A DNA stretch of 64,000 nt from Zingiber officinale (GCF_018446385.1 NC_055991.1:120199794-120263793), one strand, 5' to 3'; counted from the first letter of the stretch, positions 1 through 12,325 are shown. The notes: a model not told the origin generated them from the letters alone. Program-made: numbers and translations.

Positions 1-36
1 TTTGATTAAATGAACCAGTTGTTCAGAGGGTAGAGG

Positions 37-534
37 TCATACCTTACTTACCTCGTCGACCGTTGGTTCTCCCCTTGTTAAATTAATTTCTTCCGAAGAT
101 TCTCCCCCTTCATCGATCTCGGGATGTACTTCGGCTGTTGGGGTTGTCTTGGTAATTTCTTCCGTCTCGGATTCTTCTGACGACGGCTCGATGTCTATTG
201 AGGAGACGACTTCAACCGGTTCTTCGTAGAGCATTAAGAACTTTTCCCAAAGTTATTTCGCGCTTTTGTACTCTTCGACTCTGTCGAAATCTTTAGTTGG
301 TATTGCGCTTAGAATGTGAAATTCTGCCCGAGCATTTGCCATGGACTCTTCACGTTGCTTCTCGTTCCAGAGGCGTATGCCGATTTTCTCTCCGTTCGTG
401 TCTTTCGGTGCTTCATAACCTGTTTTCATTATTAGAGAAATATCAATATCAGAGTTAAGAAATACCATCATTTGTTGCTTCCAAGAAACAAGCTCCCCCT
501 CGAATGCTGGTGGGTAGTCGCTAGCTCCGGCCAT
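37..534 (-). CDS. Gag N-terminal region (UBN2/DUF4219-type), fossil
   Basis: The frame opens at ATG 534 about 47 bp past the primer-binding site, as expected for gag. The N-terminal part has the pattern PPAFEGELVSWKQQM, typical of the DUF4219/UBN2 gag head of plant Copia elements, and ends in an SAK motif before the usual ELWEK. It is followed by an acidic Ser/Glu stretch like that of Sirevirus Gag. The region is shorter than in the related copies of this window and is broken. Confidence 0.6.
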
Positions 535-580
535 TGTTTTGTTGCTTCAGACGGCGGTTAGTCTTTCTGAGGCGTACTCA

Positions 581-592
581 GCTCTGATATCA
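581..592 (-). other. Primer-binding site (initiator-Met tRNA)
   Basis: The minus strand reads TGATATCAGAGC, one base from the canonical plant TGGTATCAGAGC that pairs with the 3' end of initiator-Met tRNA. It lies two bases inside the LTR end, which orients the element to the minus strand. Confidence 0.8.
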
Positions 593-594
593 CC

Positions 595-1613
595 TGTTGG
601 ACCGTTGGGCCGGCTAGAAGGGTTGGTAAATAACCTGTCAATTAAAAACAGACAACCCTTCCTCGAACGATTAAGCTAACACTTGTAAAATGAATTAAGC
701 AGATAAATAGAAGCATAAAAGAAAAGACGAGGCACCAGATGTTTACTTGGTTACAACCGATGTGGTTGTTAATCCAAGGAAGATTAAGCTCAAAAACTCC
801 TTCAGGCGGAGAAGCCTCTTACAGCGTTTATGCACAGAAAACAGAAGCTTAACTACACCTAAAGCATACAAGTGTTTGGAAATAGAATGATCGTAATTGT
901 TGAAAAGCTTCTGGACCAAGGCTATATTTATAGCCTTGGTTGGGGGGCCTGGAAGGGTTCCGGGCGCCCTGGGGGGGATAAAACTGTATCCCCCAACGTC
1001 CAGAACGCGAAAGACGCGTTCTAGTCAAACTTCAGGTTCCGGGCTCCCCGGGCTATTCCGGGCGCCCCGGGCTGCTCCGGGCGCCCCGGACAGTTCCGGG
1101 CGCCCCGGAGCAAAAGTCAACTCTGGTTGACTTTTGCGTCCGGGACCTCTGCTCCGTTTCAGTCCTGCCTCGGTCCGGGTCTTTCGCTCCGGATCCGCTT
1201 ACTTGGGTGATCTCTGCCATCCGGAATAGGGCTCACCCGAACCCATCTTCCGGTCTTCTCGAGCATGCTTCCCTCCGGCTTCTCGTCCCTCGGAATTGCA
1301 TCCGTAGACTTCGTCCCTCGGTCGCACCCCGTGCCGACCTTCGCGCTAGCTGCGTCTCTTGCTCCCCGAGCAATCTTCCGCTCCGGCTTTCGTACCTCGG
1401 AACCACCGCGCGCACTTCCTTCTCGTCCGCCGGTGTACTCTTCCGCAGCACCTCGTCCCTCGGACGCATAGCGTGTCGTCCTTCTCGCTAGCTGCGTCTT
1501 CCGCTCGAGTACCTATGCTCCTATGCTCCTACACACTTAGACACAAGGTTAGAAACAACGCAGGATCTAACTTAACTTGTTGATCACACCAAAACAACCT
1601 TGGGGTTCCAACA
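595..1613 (-). repeat. 5' LTR of the left-edge Copia-type element
   Basis: A 1019-bp LTR bounded by TGTTGG at 595 and CCAACA at 1613. A TATA-like motif lies around 921-932 for minus-strand transcription. The stretch 955-1110 is very GC-rich and holds repeated CCGGGCGCCC-type palindromes. A pyrimidine-rich TCGTCCCTCGG-type stretch follows at 1280-1480. Open frames inside the LTR are by-products of base composition. Confidence 0.75.
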
Positions 1614-2599
1614 TATCCTACAAGATAACAAAACTAGAAACAAAGCAAGATGAGCCTAGCCTTTTCTATAAGCACCAAGAGCTAGACCTAGTAGTCAATT
1701 GGCATCCCATGCATCTGACACATGTAGGGTATCAAAATGACCCATATCTCAAGGAACCTTACAAGTAATATGAACTATAACCAGTAATACAAACATACAC
1801 TCCATGAAATGAATTCAAATCTTTGTAAACATGTTCGAGCTATTAAGTCACCTGAAAACATACACACCATTATCTAAACACTTTCATCCCTACTGTTAAA
1901 GCTATCCCTTGTTTCTACTTAGCTATCATCCAGCAATCTCTACAAGAACCCCACCAAATTCAAATGTCTAACTACTGAAAATCTTTATAACTACAAAGTA
2001 TTAACCCAATATGCATATGATATGTCATTGTAACTGAGATAGTCTAATTGAGGTCATTCGTATTTCTATAAAGCATCCCACCATATCTTACTAACAATAA
2101 AGCTAATTCCAATATAACTACATATCTCTTTATGACCAATAAGGATATCAATCTTACCCAAGTCTTAATATGGGTACCAAAATTATAAAATTAAACGTCA
2201 TACCTATTTGCTGTCTGGAGATGTTCCGTCGTTGTCCAGTCCCCAAATTGTCCTCAGAATTCCGTACGAGAAAATCACCGGAAATCCATATAAATCCTAA
2301 ACGGAAGTCCAAAACATAAACGTAATGGAAAAATCCGTGCAACTCAAAATAACTACCCAGTTTATCTCGCAAACTTGGGCTAGTATTAAAATATCCAGAA
2401 TACCAAAAGCAGGTATCACACCCTGCTCTGATACCAATAAATTGGTATCAGATAAATCTCAAAAATCCAACACACGAAAATCAAACAAGTATCGCCAAAC
2501 TTTGGCGCTTTGATACCATATAAATTGGTATCAGGTTATCCCAAATATCCAAAATACGAAAACAAAGATCGTAAAACCTATGCTCTGATACCACTAAAT
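1614..2599 (-). mobile_element. Leader/internal start of a Ty3/gypsy-type element
   Basis: This stretch lies just inside the LTR at 2600-5330 on the minus strand and carries three primer-binding-site-like motifs in about 165 bp. No gag or pol domain is recognisable. A 72-codon open frame at 2154-2372 on - is not recognised. The left end is cut by the Copia-type LTR that ends at 1613. Assignment to Ty3/gypsy rests on the long LTR and its style and is uncertain. Confidence 0.45.
2425..2593 (-). other. Tandem cluster of three primer-binding-site motifs
   Basis: On the minus strand, matches to the initiator-Met primer site TGGTATCAGAGC lie at 2593-2582 (exact), 2518-2507 (one mismatch) and 2436-2425 (exact), spaced 75 and 82 bp. 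The two inner ones are each paired with a nearby inverted copy, giving GATACCA-x-TGGTATC hairpins. A perfect 7-bp stem CGCCAAA/TTTGGCG lies between them near 2494-2508. Only the one next to the LTR is in the normal position. Confidence 0.65.
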
Positions 2600-5330
2600 T
2601 GTCACGCCCCAGAGGAATTCCTGTCCGAAGAAATTTCGACAGCACCTCCTCTATACGGCGGATAAATCTGAAACTTTCTACAATCACTATATACCTCAGC
2701 CACATGCGGCTGAAATAATAACAAAAATAAAACAATCACCACGCAGATAATATCAATTTCAGCCTCTGACTGACACAACCACGCAGTTTAACAGTAAACA
2801 AATAGAAAAATAATACGATGACTCGGAAAAAAATAACCCTACTCAACTATACTCGTAAAGCTCAAATACGACAAACTCACCTCTTCTGCCGTCGAGGCAG
2901 GCATGGAGTAAAACATATCCAAATCATACCAAAATCCATCAACGATAAGAATCCATACAATATCCAAGTATCAAACAAACCAAGTCTAAACATAGTCAAA
3001 AGAGAAACTAAAACAACTACTCGTGATCAGCAGAAGACTAGCACTACGTGCAATGGGGACTAGCGATGGGCGCTCGGACGACCTCGACACGAAAATATAA
3101 CAACGATGGGCGGGGTGAGTCCACACACATGATATGCAAAATAAAGTAAATAACAGACAACACTAATCATGATACGGTCTCACGAATACGAGAAGGATAG
3201 CAATCTGAAACAAAAGCAGGAGAAAAGCATACTAACCGGGATCGAGGTAAAAGGTAAGAGGTCGTCGAAGGTGTCGTAATCCGTATGCATGTCGATCAAA
3301 TGTATTCGTATAAATGCGCAAGTAAATGCAAAGAACACAACAATAAATGCATCATGCATGTGATGCTGACGCCAGTCAGCGATCTCACACACGATGGTGA
3401 GTCCGAGTGGGTAGATGACAAGTGCACTCGACATCACCGCCTACGATGGTGGCCGAGTGGACGGGATCTTTGTTGAGTACACATACTCCTACCGGAATAA
3501 TAAATGGGGGCCTTGATGCTCATCTCCGACACGATAGCGGGAGGACTCTCTGCTACCACGAGTCACACTACCCGGCGGACCAATGGAGCCAAACAATTCC
3601 AACTACTACCACACCGCTACACTAAACCAACGGAGCTAAACAGGCGGGCGTCTGGCCACTACCGAGTCACTGCACCAACGGAGCAAGAATCACACACCTG
3701 TCTAATATACCACTAACCCATGAGTGGTGGTGTGTACAGATACATGTAACTGGCGATGCGCACTCAATAATGGAGCAGACAATCGCACAGCATGCAATCA
3801 TGCAAGATGATGCATGACACTAAACATGGCAATATCATGAATAGCATAGCAAGATCCATACATAAATAAAAGGTGTACAACAAGTCAATATATTAGATGG
3901 AAGGTACACAAACAGATAGGGTATCAAATAAACCCTAGGTCCTGAACATAATGTATCATATGGTTGGGTCACTACCTACAGCATGTATGATCAGGTAAAT
4001 AATAACATGCAATGCATAATAAGTAAACAAGCAAACATGTAACAGATCATGTAGTGACCAACCGAAATAAATGGATCACACAATTATTGCTATATGTTAA
4101 ACACATTATTATGCATATCAAAAGACATAAGTCAAAGTACCCGTCTCCAATCGAAATAGTCCAATACGCTAATCGAGATACCCGTCGAGATACCGTCTCG
4201 AATCAAAGTCCTGTAATAGCCACATTTAATTTAGCTACATATATATCACATAGCTAAAGAAATTCCTTATTTACCAAACCCTAATTCTTTCCACTATACA
4301 ATTTGATTTAGGTCTAAACCTAAATCAACTTGAACTCTTCCAAATATGAACCTAATACCATAACAAATTTATACACCTTACCTCTATTCACAGCCTTGAT
4401 TGTTGATCCACACAAGGTTTTGTTGCTGCCAGCAAAGGTTAATTGCTGTTGGAAACCAAGAAAACACCACAATAACCAATTAACTCACTAAGCACAAAAA
4501 TTGGAAATCATATTCCTACCTGTCTTACCCTTCGACAGTAGATTGGAACCAAAAACCTGTGGCCAACAACCAAGGCACCGAACTCTCTGTCCTTGAATCT
4601 GTCTTCCCTGTGGAGAAGGCAAAGCACAAGAGGTGTGACCACAGTGAGGTGATCGGCGGCTTTCCGACCAGTGTCGGCCGTTGCAACCGAGACGACGCGA
4701 GGGGAAGGAAAGTATGCGATGCTGTACCAGAAGAAAGGAGGAGATAGGGTAGCAGAACCTTGGACGGCGTCGCGAGAAGTGACGCTAAGGCTGAGGAAGA
4801 GGACTGTGGTGGCACCGGCTAGGGCACAGGCGACTGGAGTTCCTACGGTCGGTGATCGGCGTTGGCGCGCAGATCCAAAAAGGACTTAGGGCACGGCGGT
4901 CGGGGTGGGCGGCACTACTCGAGTGGCTGGCGATGGAAGATCGGCGCGGAGGAGAGTGAAGTCGGCTAGGGCACAGCGACGATCGGTAGAGGAGAAGAAG
5001 AGAGGGGAAGAGGAGAAGAAACCGCCTCCGAGCGGTTTTGGGCAGAAATGGTGGCTCGGTGCGAGTTGGAAGGCTAGGGCACGCGAGGAGGACTCGGCGT
5101 GAGATTTCAACAAGGAAAAAGAAGAAATAAAAACTAAAGAAAAGAAAATAGAAAAAGAATTAAGAATATAAGCATTTTCTCGCTTAATTGGGTAGTCTAA
5201 ACAGGCTTTTCCCGGACCTTGTTTTTATCCCCGTTAACTCATCCGTACGAGCTCCGAAAAATTTCTGAAAAATTTCCAAAAATTCCAGAAAATTCCCTTA
5301 TTAATATTCGTCTATTTCCGATATTTTACA
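2600..5330 (-). repeat. Long 5' LTR of a Ty3/gypsy-type element (Tekay/Del-like style)
   Basis: The stretch starts TGTCACGCCCC at 2600, directly beside a primer-binding site, and the best far end is TTTTACA at 5330, giving about 2.7 kb. Such length is typical of the Tekay/Del group of chromoviruses; membership is inferred. It includes degenerate short repeats of the ACCAACGGAGC type (3500-3720) and, near its promoter-distal side (4550-5110), a GC-rich region with several overlapping open frames on both strands that I judge to be LTR leader rather than genes. The downstream edge abuts the GDPDL intron about 640 bp before its first visible exon. Confidence 0.5.
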
Positions 5331-5973
5331 AAAGGGATTGATTTTTGTTGATTGTACATACTCAAAAGAAAAACAACCCTTTTTGACGGAGACCTTATGT
5401 TTTTTTAAATACCAGGTATTTTCGCAATTTGTTGTATCAAGAATTGATTAAGTTTTCCTACTACACTATATTATGCTAGCCCAAAATCATAGATAATAAA
5501 GCAATAGTCAATAATGTCGATTGTAGGGCATGCCCATCTCTAGATAGGAGAGAGTTAATGTAATTTGAGGGGTTACAAAGGCATATTGGTAAATATTGAT
5601 CGCAAGGGATTTTTTTCTTCTTACCTGTAAATTTTTGGCGTAGAATTATGGGTATAGATCCTTTATTCATTCATAGCACCCCCTCAATCCATCATGATTC
5701 AGAGTTAGAGGTACATTTCTTTTATTTTGAGACAGGTTGGATTTCAACAGTACTAATTGATAATAATACAACTTGTCTCTGGTGTTGTGCTTGATGCTGC
5801 AGTTTACCAGTAGAACCTTGTGTTATTTCAGATATTTGTCTATAAGGTTATTGGAAAACAGTTGTGTATGTTAAACCTATGATCCAACTAATGTAGCAAG
5901 AAGTTGCTAATTCTATATGCAAGTTGATGTTATATCAATCACTGTAGCAATTGGCCTTCATATCCTTTTGCAG
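5331..5973. other. AT-rich stretch between the LTR and the first visible GDPDL exon
   Basis: No exon with a signal peptide, no RNA gene and no clear repeat is seen. It ends in a good 3' splice site (CTTTTGCAG at 5965-5973), so at least its right part is intron of the GDPDL gene. Confidence 0.5.
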
Positions 5974-8900
5974 GTGCTGCTCCTTTGGTTATAGCGCGTG
6001 GTGGCTTCTCTGGAGTTTTCCCAGATTCCAGCCAATATGCTTACCAGTTTGCACAGGCAAATAGTCTGAAAAATGTCGTTTTATATTGTAATCTTCAATT
6101 AACAAAAGATGGAGCTGGAATCTGTCATACAGATTATAGGCTTGATAATTCCACAACTATTTCATCTGTCTTCCCAAAAGGCCAGAAAACTTATACTATC
6201 AATGGACAACAAGTTCAAGGATGGTTTGCAGTTGATTTCACTTCAGAACAATTATATAACAATGTCTCATGTGAGTATATCAATGCTTATACCTGTTGTG
6301 AAGAACTTTTATGTTATCTTTAAGTGGCAATGGGAACCTAGACTAAGTGACTTTTAGTTCTGGAAATATTTTCACTGAGAAATTTCCACATGCAATTTAA
6401 TTTTTAAGGAAGTGATAGTTAAATATGTTTCTTAAACTAAAGTGAAATAAGTGCTTGTTATATTAAATATTAGTGGTAGAAATGTCCCTTAGTAGCCTGT
6501 TTGTGTGCCATGATCTTATAGTGGACATGTAGAGATTTCTCAATGGGCATATGCTAAAAGTAGAATAAGTGTTTGTTATATTAAATATTAGTTGGTGAAG
6601 GGGAGCTTTGACATAATAGTAAAGTTGCCAGCAGGTCACAAGTTCGAATTGCAAAAATAATCTCTTGCAATACAAGATAAAGTTACGTACACGAGACTCA
6701 TATTGATAGAGCTTCATGCACTAGGTTGTCCTCTTATATTAAATATTAGTTGGTAGAAATGTCCCTTAGTAAACTGCATGTTGTGTCTCATAATCTTATA
6801 GTGAATTTAATTTTACTCTTCAAAAGTATCATACATTATTTCTTTTTTTTTCCTTGAATGAGTGTCCTTATCTTGTGAGGATTCCTTTTTTCGAGGCATA
6901 AGTGACATGGTTCATGAATATGGTCAAAACAACAAGTTTTCATAGTTTACCGTCATGTCAATGTTTGTTGTCCTTTTATATTAAATATTAGTTGGTAGAA
7001 ATGTCCCTTAGTAGACTGCATGTTGTGTGTCATAATCTTATAGTGAATTTAATTTTACTCTTCAAAAGCATCATACCTTATTTCTTTTTTTTCCTTGAAT
7101 GTGTGTCCTTATCTTGTGAGGATTCCTTTTTTGGAGGCATAAGTGACATGGTTCATGAATATGGTCAAAACAACAAGTTTTCATAGTTTACCGTCATGTC
7201 AATGTCTATTGTCCTTCACTATTAAGTACAAACCTGTGGTCTTATTAGGAATGCATCGACGATATAGTAGGATGGTAGACCCGAAACCTCTAGGACACAT
7301 GAAATAGGAGCAATCCTGATGATCATAGTGGGATAAGTTTAATTTTATGAGGACATTGACCATATGTGTGTGTGTGACGAGAAAGTCCAAGGCTTGACAT
7401 ACTTTGTTTACATAATAACACACTGATTTTGTTAGCACTACTATTCTTAAATGCTTTCTCGGATATGGAAGGAAAGATTTTACTCCTATTCTTGTTGATA
7501 AAGGAGATACTATATAAATCTAATAAATAGGATGAATATATAACAGTATTGATTTTGTTTTTAATATATGCAGTATTCTAAATAGTTCACATAATGACTA
7601 ATTGTTCTTATCTTCTTAAGATAATAAGTCATCTAAATTTTCTCTTTTTCATTTTTTTCCCCTGGGAAGTGATTCAAAATATATATTCTCGACCAAGCAT
7701 ATTTGATGCTAGTTTGCCGATATCCATGGTGGAAGATGTTACAGGACTCCACCCTTCTCAATTTTGGATAAATCTTCATGTAAGAGCATCAAAATTCTCA
7801 TTGTATCATCTTTATAAAGTTTTTAGGAGAATTTTATCTTTATATAATGTATTAACATATATTCAAATTGATACATATATTAATAAATAGCCTTCCTAGT
7901 TGTTCATTTATCTTTTCTTGTGAAATATTTGAACTCCAAAGGATAGTCGAGGAAGTTTTATAAATTAATTTGCATACTACAGAACTGTCACTAAAATGTC
8001 ATTTGTTTCCATGAAATGGATAAATGCCATGGCTATCTAAGATTTATACTCGTTGACTCTATGATGTCTTTCAATTTGCTGTAGTGCAACTACTTTTTCA
8101 AGGCTCACAATCTGGATGCTGTGGACTACATTACATCAGTTTCAGGACAAGTAGTTATAGATTTTATCTCTTCTCCAGAAATAGATTTCTTAAGAAATCT
8201 GAAAGGAAAACTTGGAAGGGCCAAGACAAAGGTCATTTTTAAGTTCTTGGAAGTGGATGATGTGGAACCTTCCTCAAACAAAACATATAAGGCCCTTCTA
8301 ACTGATCTTGCTACCATCAAGTCATTTGCTTCTGGAATTCTTGTTCCAAAAAGCTACATATGGCCAGTCAATGAAGATCAATATCTAGAGACCCACACCT
8401 CTTTGGTGACTGATGCTCATGCCCTAGGCCTTGAAGTTTATGCATTCAACTTTGCAAATGATATGCCTGCAAGTTACAACTATAGTTTTGATCCAACAAC
8501 GGAGTATCTACAATTCATTGACAACTCCAACTTCTCAGTAGACGGTGTGATTACAGATTTCCCTTCGACAGCATCAGAAGCCATAGGTAAGAATACTTTA
8601 CTAACCACCATATGGAGTTTCTTCTTAACATGTTAGCATGTGAAATGACCTCCATTCTCTACCAGATTTCTAGTTTGTATGTTTTAAGATTGAAAAACCA
8701 TTTACGTTAATTCTTTTCTTCAAAAAGGTAAAAAGATTACCATTTCATTAAAGCAAGTAGTAACTTACTTTCCTCTAACATATTTTATGTAAATATTTGA
8801 TTATATGTTAAAATAAACAAATTTACTAGTTGGATAACAGAAAACACTAAAACTTGTTTTATGGGTGTACATAACGTCATGTTTTTTCTCTTTTTGTTTG

Positions 8901-11843
8901 ATGCAGCTTGCCTGGCACACAGCAGAAAGAATGTTGTCCCTAATAAAGGTAAATAATTATTGTGTCAGCGGACTCTTTTTAGCTTTTTATAGTCTTTTTG
9001 GTTAATGCTTATAAATTTTTTTCTTCACCATGATGTTGATGCAGGGAGACCATTGATTATAACACACAATGGTGCGAGTGGAGTCTTTGCTGGATCAACT
9101 GATCTTGCATATCAACAAGCAGTAGCAGATGGAGCTGATATAATTGACTGTTCAGTTCAGATGTCAAAAGATGGAGTAGCCTTTTGTTTGGAATCTCCAG
9201 ATCTTATGGGACACACAACAGCAGTACAGACATTTATGTCGCAAGCAACAACAGTTCCTGAGATACAAAGCAATAATGGAATCTTCTCATTTGATCTAAC
9301 ATGGAGTGATATCCAAAGCTTGAAGCGTAAGCAACTTACTTTATTCTCTTTATTTTCTGATGAGATTCAATGTTCCCTACAAGGGGCAAAATGGCTAGGG
9401 AAAGAAATGAGATAGATTCTCAAGGAAAGGATAGGTCTATGTTTGGGTTTTCTATGAATTTTACTGGCTGATTTAGGTAGAAGCCAAATTTGAAGAAGCT
9501 GGGGAAGGATTTCCCTAGCTTCTTCCTTCCTCTCTTTGTTTTCTTTGGGTAGAAATGGAGGGAAGATGGCCAAGGAGAATCTTCCCCCAAACATGTTTCC
9601 TTCCTCCTGTGTTTTTGCTCAAGGAAACATATTTTGGCACGAGTAGTGTTAAGTACATGAAGATGATAAGGTCGCTGCTGTGTTATTATTTGCACCTATC
9701 TTACAAGTAGCAATTAATTGTGTACCAAAGATGAGAAGTGACTAATTGTTTGTTCCTCAATTAAAAGATGCCCTAAATATTCTTAATTTGAGCATTTTTA
9801 GCTACTTCTGTTACTGGTGCTTTTTTCTGTTGATGCTCTAATCAAAGAAGGATACTTTTTTCTCCTTTTTTTCAGCTTAAATTCAGTTCTTTCAAAATGA
9901 TATTTGCAGTTTAGCTTAGTTACTTGTGAAATTTCAAACAAATATTAATAGTGTTTTTTATATTGGAAGTTCCTTATCAATTCGTGCATAATTTTGTATA
10001 TGTCGGAGGCATTCCAGAGTCTTATAGATGTTGCTATATTTTTTACGGAAACAACAAAATCAATTTCTATTGGCGACAACTCTTTTTGGGGATTTCCCAT
10101 TTGGGGCTGAGCAACAAAGTTAAACTCCTCTTAATCTTGTGGGATTTTTATCCCACCAAAAGCTCTTAGGATCTTATTATATTGCTCTCGTGTTACTTTT
10201 CCATTTATTATCTTCCAGTATTTAAATCATACACATGTATCTCAAGAGCACAGAATAATCTAAGGATAATTTGTGGAAATATTAGAAATTATGATATTAA
10301 GGCATTCCTGATCTCTCTTTTTTTTCTATTATTTTCCTTCAGCTGAATTAACAAGCCCCATATCTCAATCTGGCATGGCAAGGAATCCTGCAGCAAAAAA
10401 TGCTGGCAAAATTTTGATACTGGAGGACTTCCTTAATTTCGCAAAAAACAGCACTGTTCCAGGAATTTTGATCAACATAGAGGTACAAGTGGAACTTCTA
10501 ATTTTGTTAGTGTATGTTTGTTTTACAGAAAATAAAGTGAGAGTGAAAACTATTTTTGAGGAAAACTTTATAAGGAACATTGATTTATGTTCTTTGTTTG
10601 ACAAACTATTGTTCCATCCTTCTATTCCTTCCATGAATCTGAGATTGGTGTTCCCTCCTTGTTTGTTTGTTTACATTGTCGTTTGCTTGCTAAGAGGGCT
10701 GATGTCAAGGCATCTAGTGAATGAGAGACTGGCACTGGGGCTGTCGGCGAACAAAGGGCTGGTGATTTAGCATCTCCAAGGAGGCCCAAGTCAGGCAACT
10801 CGTGGATGAGGGCCGATGTTAGGGTTGCCTGTGGCCAAACGACCTTGCCAATGAGGGGTCATTGTTATCTATATTTCGAGTCCTACCTTCAACTAACCAA
10901 TCAAATATTCTCATGCAGAATGCTGCTTATCTTGCTTCAAAGAGAGGCCTTGGAATAGTAGATGCAATCTCCACCGCTCTCTCAAATGCTAGTTATGACC
11001 AACAACCAAGTAAGTAAATCTTCATCCAGTCTGATGACATTCAAGTCCTCTCTGTATTCAAGAAAAATCCTAGCTACGTTCGAGTTCTTACTATCAAGGA
11101 GACCATAAGCGACGCCCCGAAGCCAACTATCGATGAGATCAAACAATCTGCAGATGTGGTTGACCTTCCCAGATCATCCATTGGTACTGTCTCAGGTTCC
11201 TTTATTAATGGCTTCACTGACATCGTCAAGCAGATGCACACCGCAAACATGTCTGTTCATGTCTCTGTTCTCAGGAATGAGTTCATGGCAATAGCGTTCG
11301 ACTACTTCTCGGACCCCATGGTTGAGCTCGCTACGTTTGTTGCCAGTGTTGAAGTAGATGGTATGGTCACTGAGTTTCCAGCAACTGCAGCAGCATATTT
11401 CAGTAAGTACTTGTTCAGTGCACATCATCTATTTGCATCTCCTAAATCAACTTATTATTGCGCCAAGGGAATATTCACTTTCAATTTAGTTCAACATCTA
11501 TTTCAAATCATTTGCAGGGAGTCCATGCTCAGACCCGAATGCCAAGCTGGACTACTCAATCTTGCCGATAGAGCCTGGCTCTCTCCTGGACTTGGCTCCT
11601 CCAGAGGCATTGCCCCCGGCCGAAGCCCCCGCCCCTCCTCTCCAAGTTGCTGACATTCAAGATCCACCACTGCCACCGGTGACCAATCTCTCCCAGGCAT
11701 CATCAGTTGTTGCTCCTCCGACAACTTCACCGAGCGGTCAATCGGCAAATGTTCCGAGCATCACTCTTTGTCTCTTGTTGTTGGTGCTGAGTTCCATATA
11801 TGATGTATCAGTAAAGAACTTTGTTTATGGTGCATTGAGCTAA
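5974..11843 (+). pseudogene. GDPDL: SHV3/GDPDL-type glycerophosphodiester phosphodiesterase-like gene, first exon missing and one internal stop
   Basis: Eight exons fit: 5974-6270, 7670-7779, 8085-8586, 8907-8948, 9045-9326, 10343-10482, 10919-11402, 11518-11843. All junctions are GT-AG and phases agree, giving 727 residues without the start. GDPDL proteins are GPI-anchored wall/plasma-membrane proteins with two GDPD-like domains, needed for cellulose and pectin organisation and root-hair growth. Seen here: domain 1 opens PLVIARGGFSGVFPDSS and has LTKDG; domain 2 opens with RPLIITHNGASGVF and has MSKDG; then a Pro/Ala-rich spacer and a hydrophobic GPI-signal-like tail. Two defects: the signal-peptide exon is not found upstream, where an LTR ends at 5330, and codon 11015-11017 is TAA inside the second domain, where relatives commonly have Gln. 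The last exon reads openly to TAA at 11841-11843, so decay is recent or the stop is a sequence error. Confidence 0.85.
6727..7209. repeat. Tandem duplication of about 242 bp inside a GDPDL intron
   Basis: Copies 6727-6968 and 6969-7209 are near identical (shared TAGTTGGTAGAAATGTCCCT and long following text). Shorter pieces of the same unit recur at about 6456-6530 and 6573-6600. The unit has no coding signal. It enlarges the first visible intron. Confidence 0.85.
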
Positions 11844-12094
11844 TTTTTCTGTATAATTTCTTTCTTTCTCAATTTAACAAAGTTGCTCATCAATTTAACA
11901 AAGTTAGCATCAAATTGTAGTGTATGACCCAAAGCAACCCACAGGCATGACATACTTCTCCAGAAGCAGAACCCTAGCTCCTCCCTGAGCCACCAGCTGC
12001 ATAGATGCCACATGACCACCGATAACTCCTCCCCAGCCGCACCCTTTTTTCGCTCGCACCTCTCTGGGTTGCCGTCTCTGGGCTCAGGACGGAG

Positions 12095-12205
12095 ATGGGG
12101 AACATCCGGGAGGGCCCGTATGATGATCCTGAGTCCTGGCGTGAGCTCCGCCAGGATGCCAAAGAGGGGAAACCTAGAATCCGCCTCTGGAGGGAGAATC
12201 CGTGA
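12095..12205 (+). CDS. Unrecognised 36-codon ORF in GC-rich segment
   Basis: ATG at 12095 to TGA at 12203-12205 encodes a charged peptide with the run PYDDPESWRELRQDAKEGK. It looks protein-like and could be a captured exon piece, but I do not recognise a family, and minus-strand frames over the same GC-rich island are equally open (11840-12295). Splice signals are not evident. Treat as a weak candidate. Confidence 0.2.
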   Translation: MGNIREGPYDDPESWRELRQDAKEGKPRIRLWRENP

Positions 12206-12325
12206 GCGTCGAGGGCTAGGCAGGAGCGGGATGTGGCAAACAGTGTCGGCCCAAACGCAGCATGCTGGAGACAAGGCGAAGTGGGCTATTTCCAAAAAGA
12301 AACGAAAAATAAAAATTTACTTGAA

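Larger units (their letters stand above)
1..1613 (-). mobile_element. 5' part of a gag-bearing Copia-type (Sirevirus-like) LTR element, cut by window edge
   Basis: The sequence reads, on the minus strand, as a 5' LTR (1613 to 595), a primer-binding site (592-581) and the start of a gag region running off the left edge. The LTR begins and ends TGTTGG...CCAACA. The gag product resembles those of the elements at 30384-34168 and 53.9-57.3 kb, which places it in the Copia, Sirevirus-like group by inference. The element appears to have inserted into the leader of the gypsy-type element that continues from 1614; its target duplication cannot be checked because the other end lies outside the window. 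The visible gag is broken, so this is a fossil copy. Confidence 0.75.

Noticed and set aside
4525-5113. Overlapping open frames on both strands in a GC-rich block
   Set aside because: They lie within the gypsy-type LTR, have no domain, and no splice structure was found.
11010-11029. A 20-bp GT-AG intron that would remove the GDPDL stop
   Set aside because: Too short to splice in plants, and removing 20 bp breaks the reading frame.
11840-12295. 151-codon minus-strand frame beside the tRNA
   Set aside because: It overlaps the GDPDL stop region, has no recognisable domain, and other frames over the same GC-rich island are as open.
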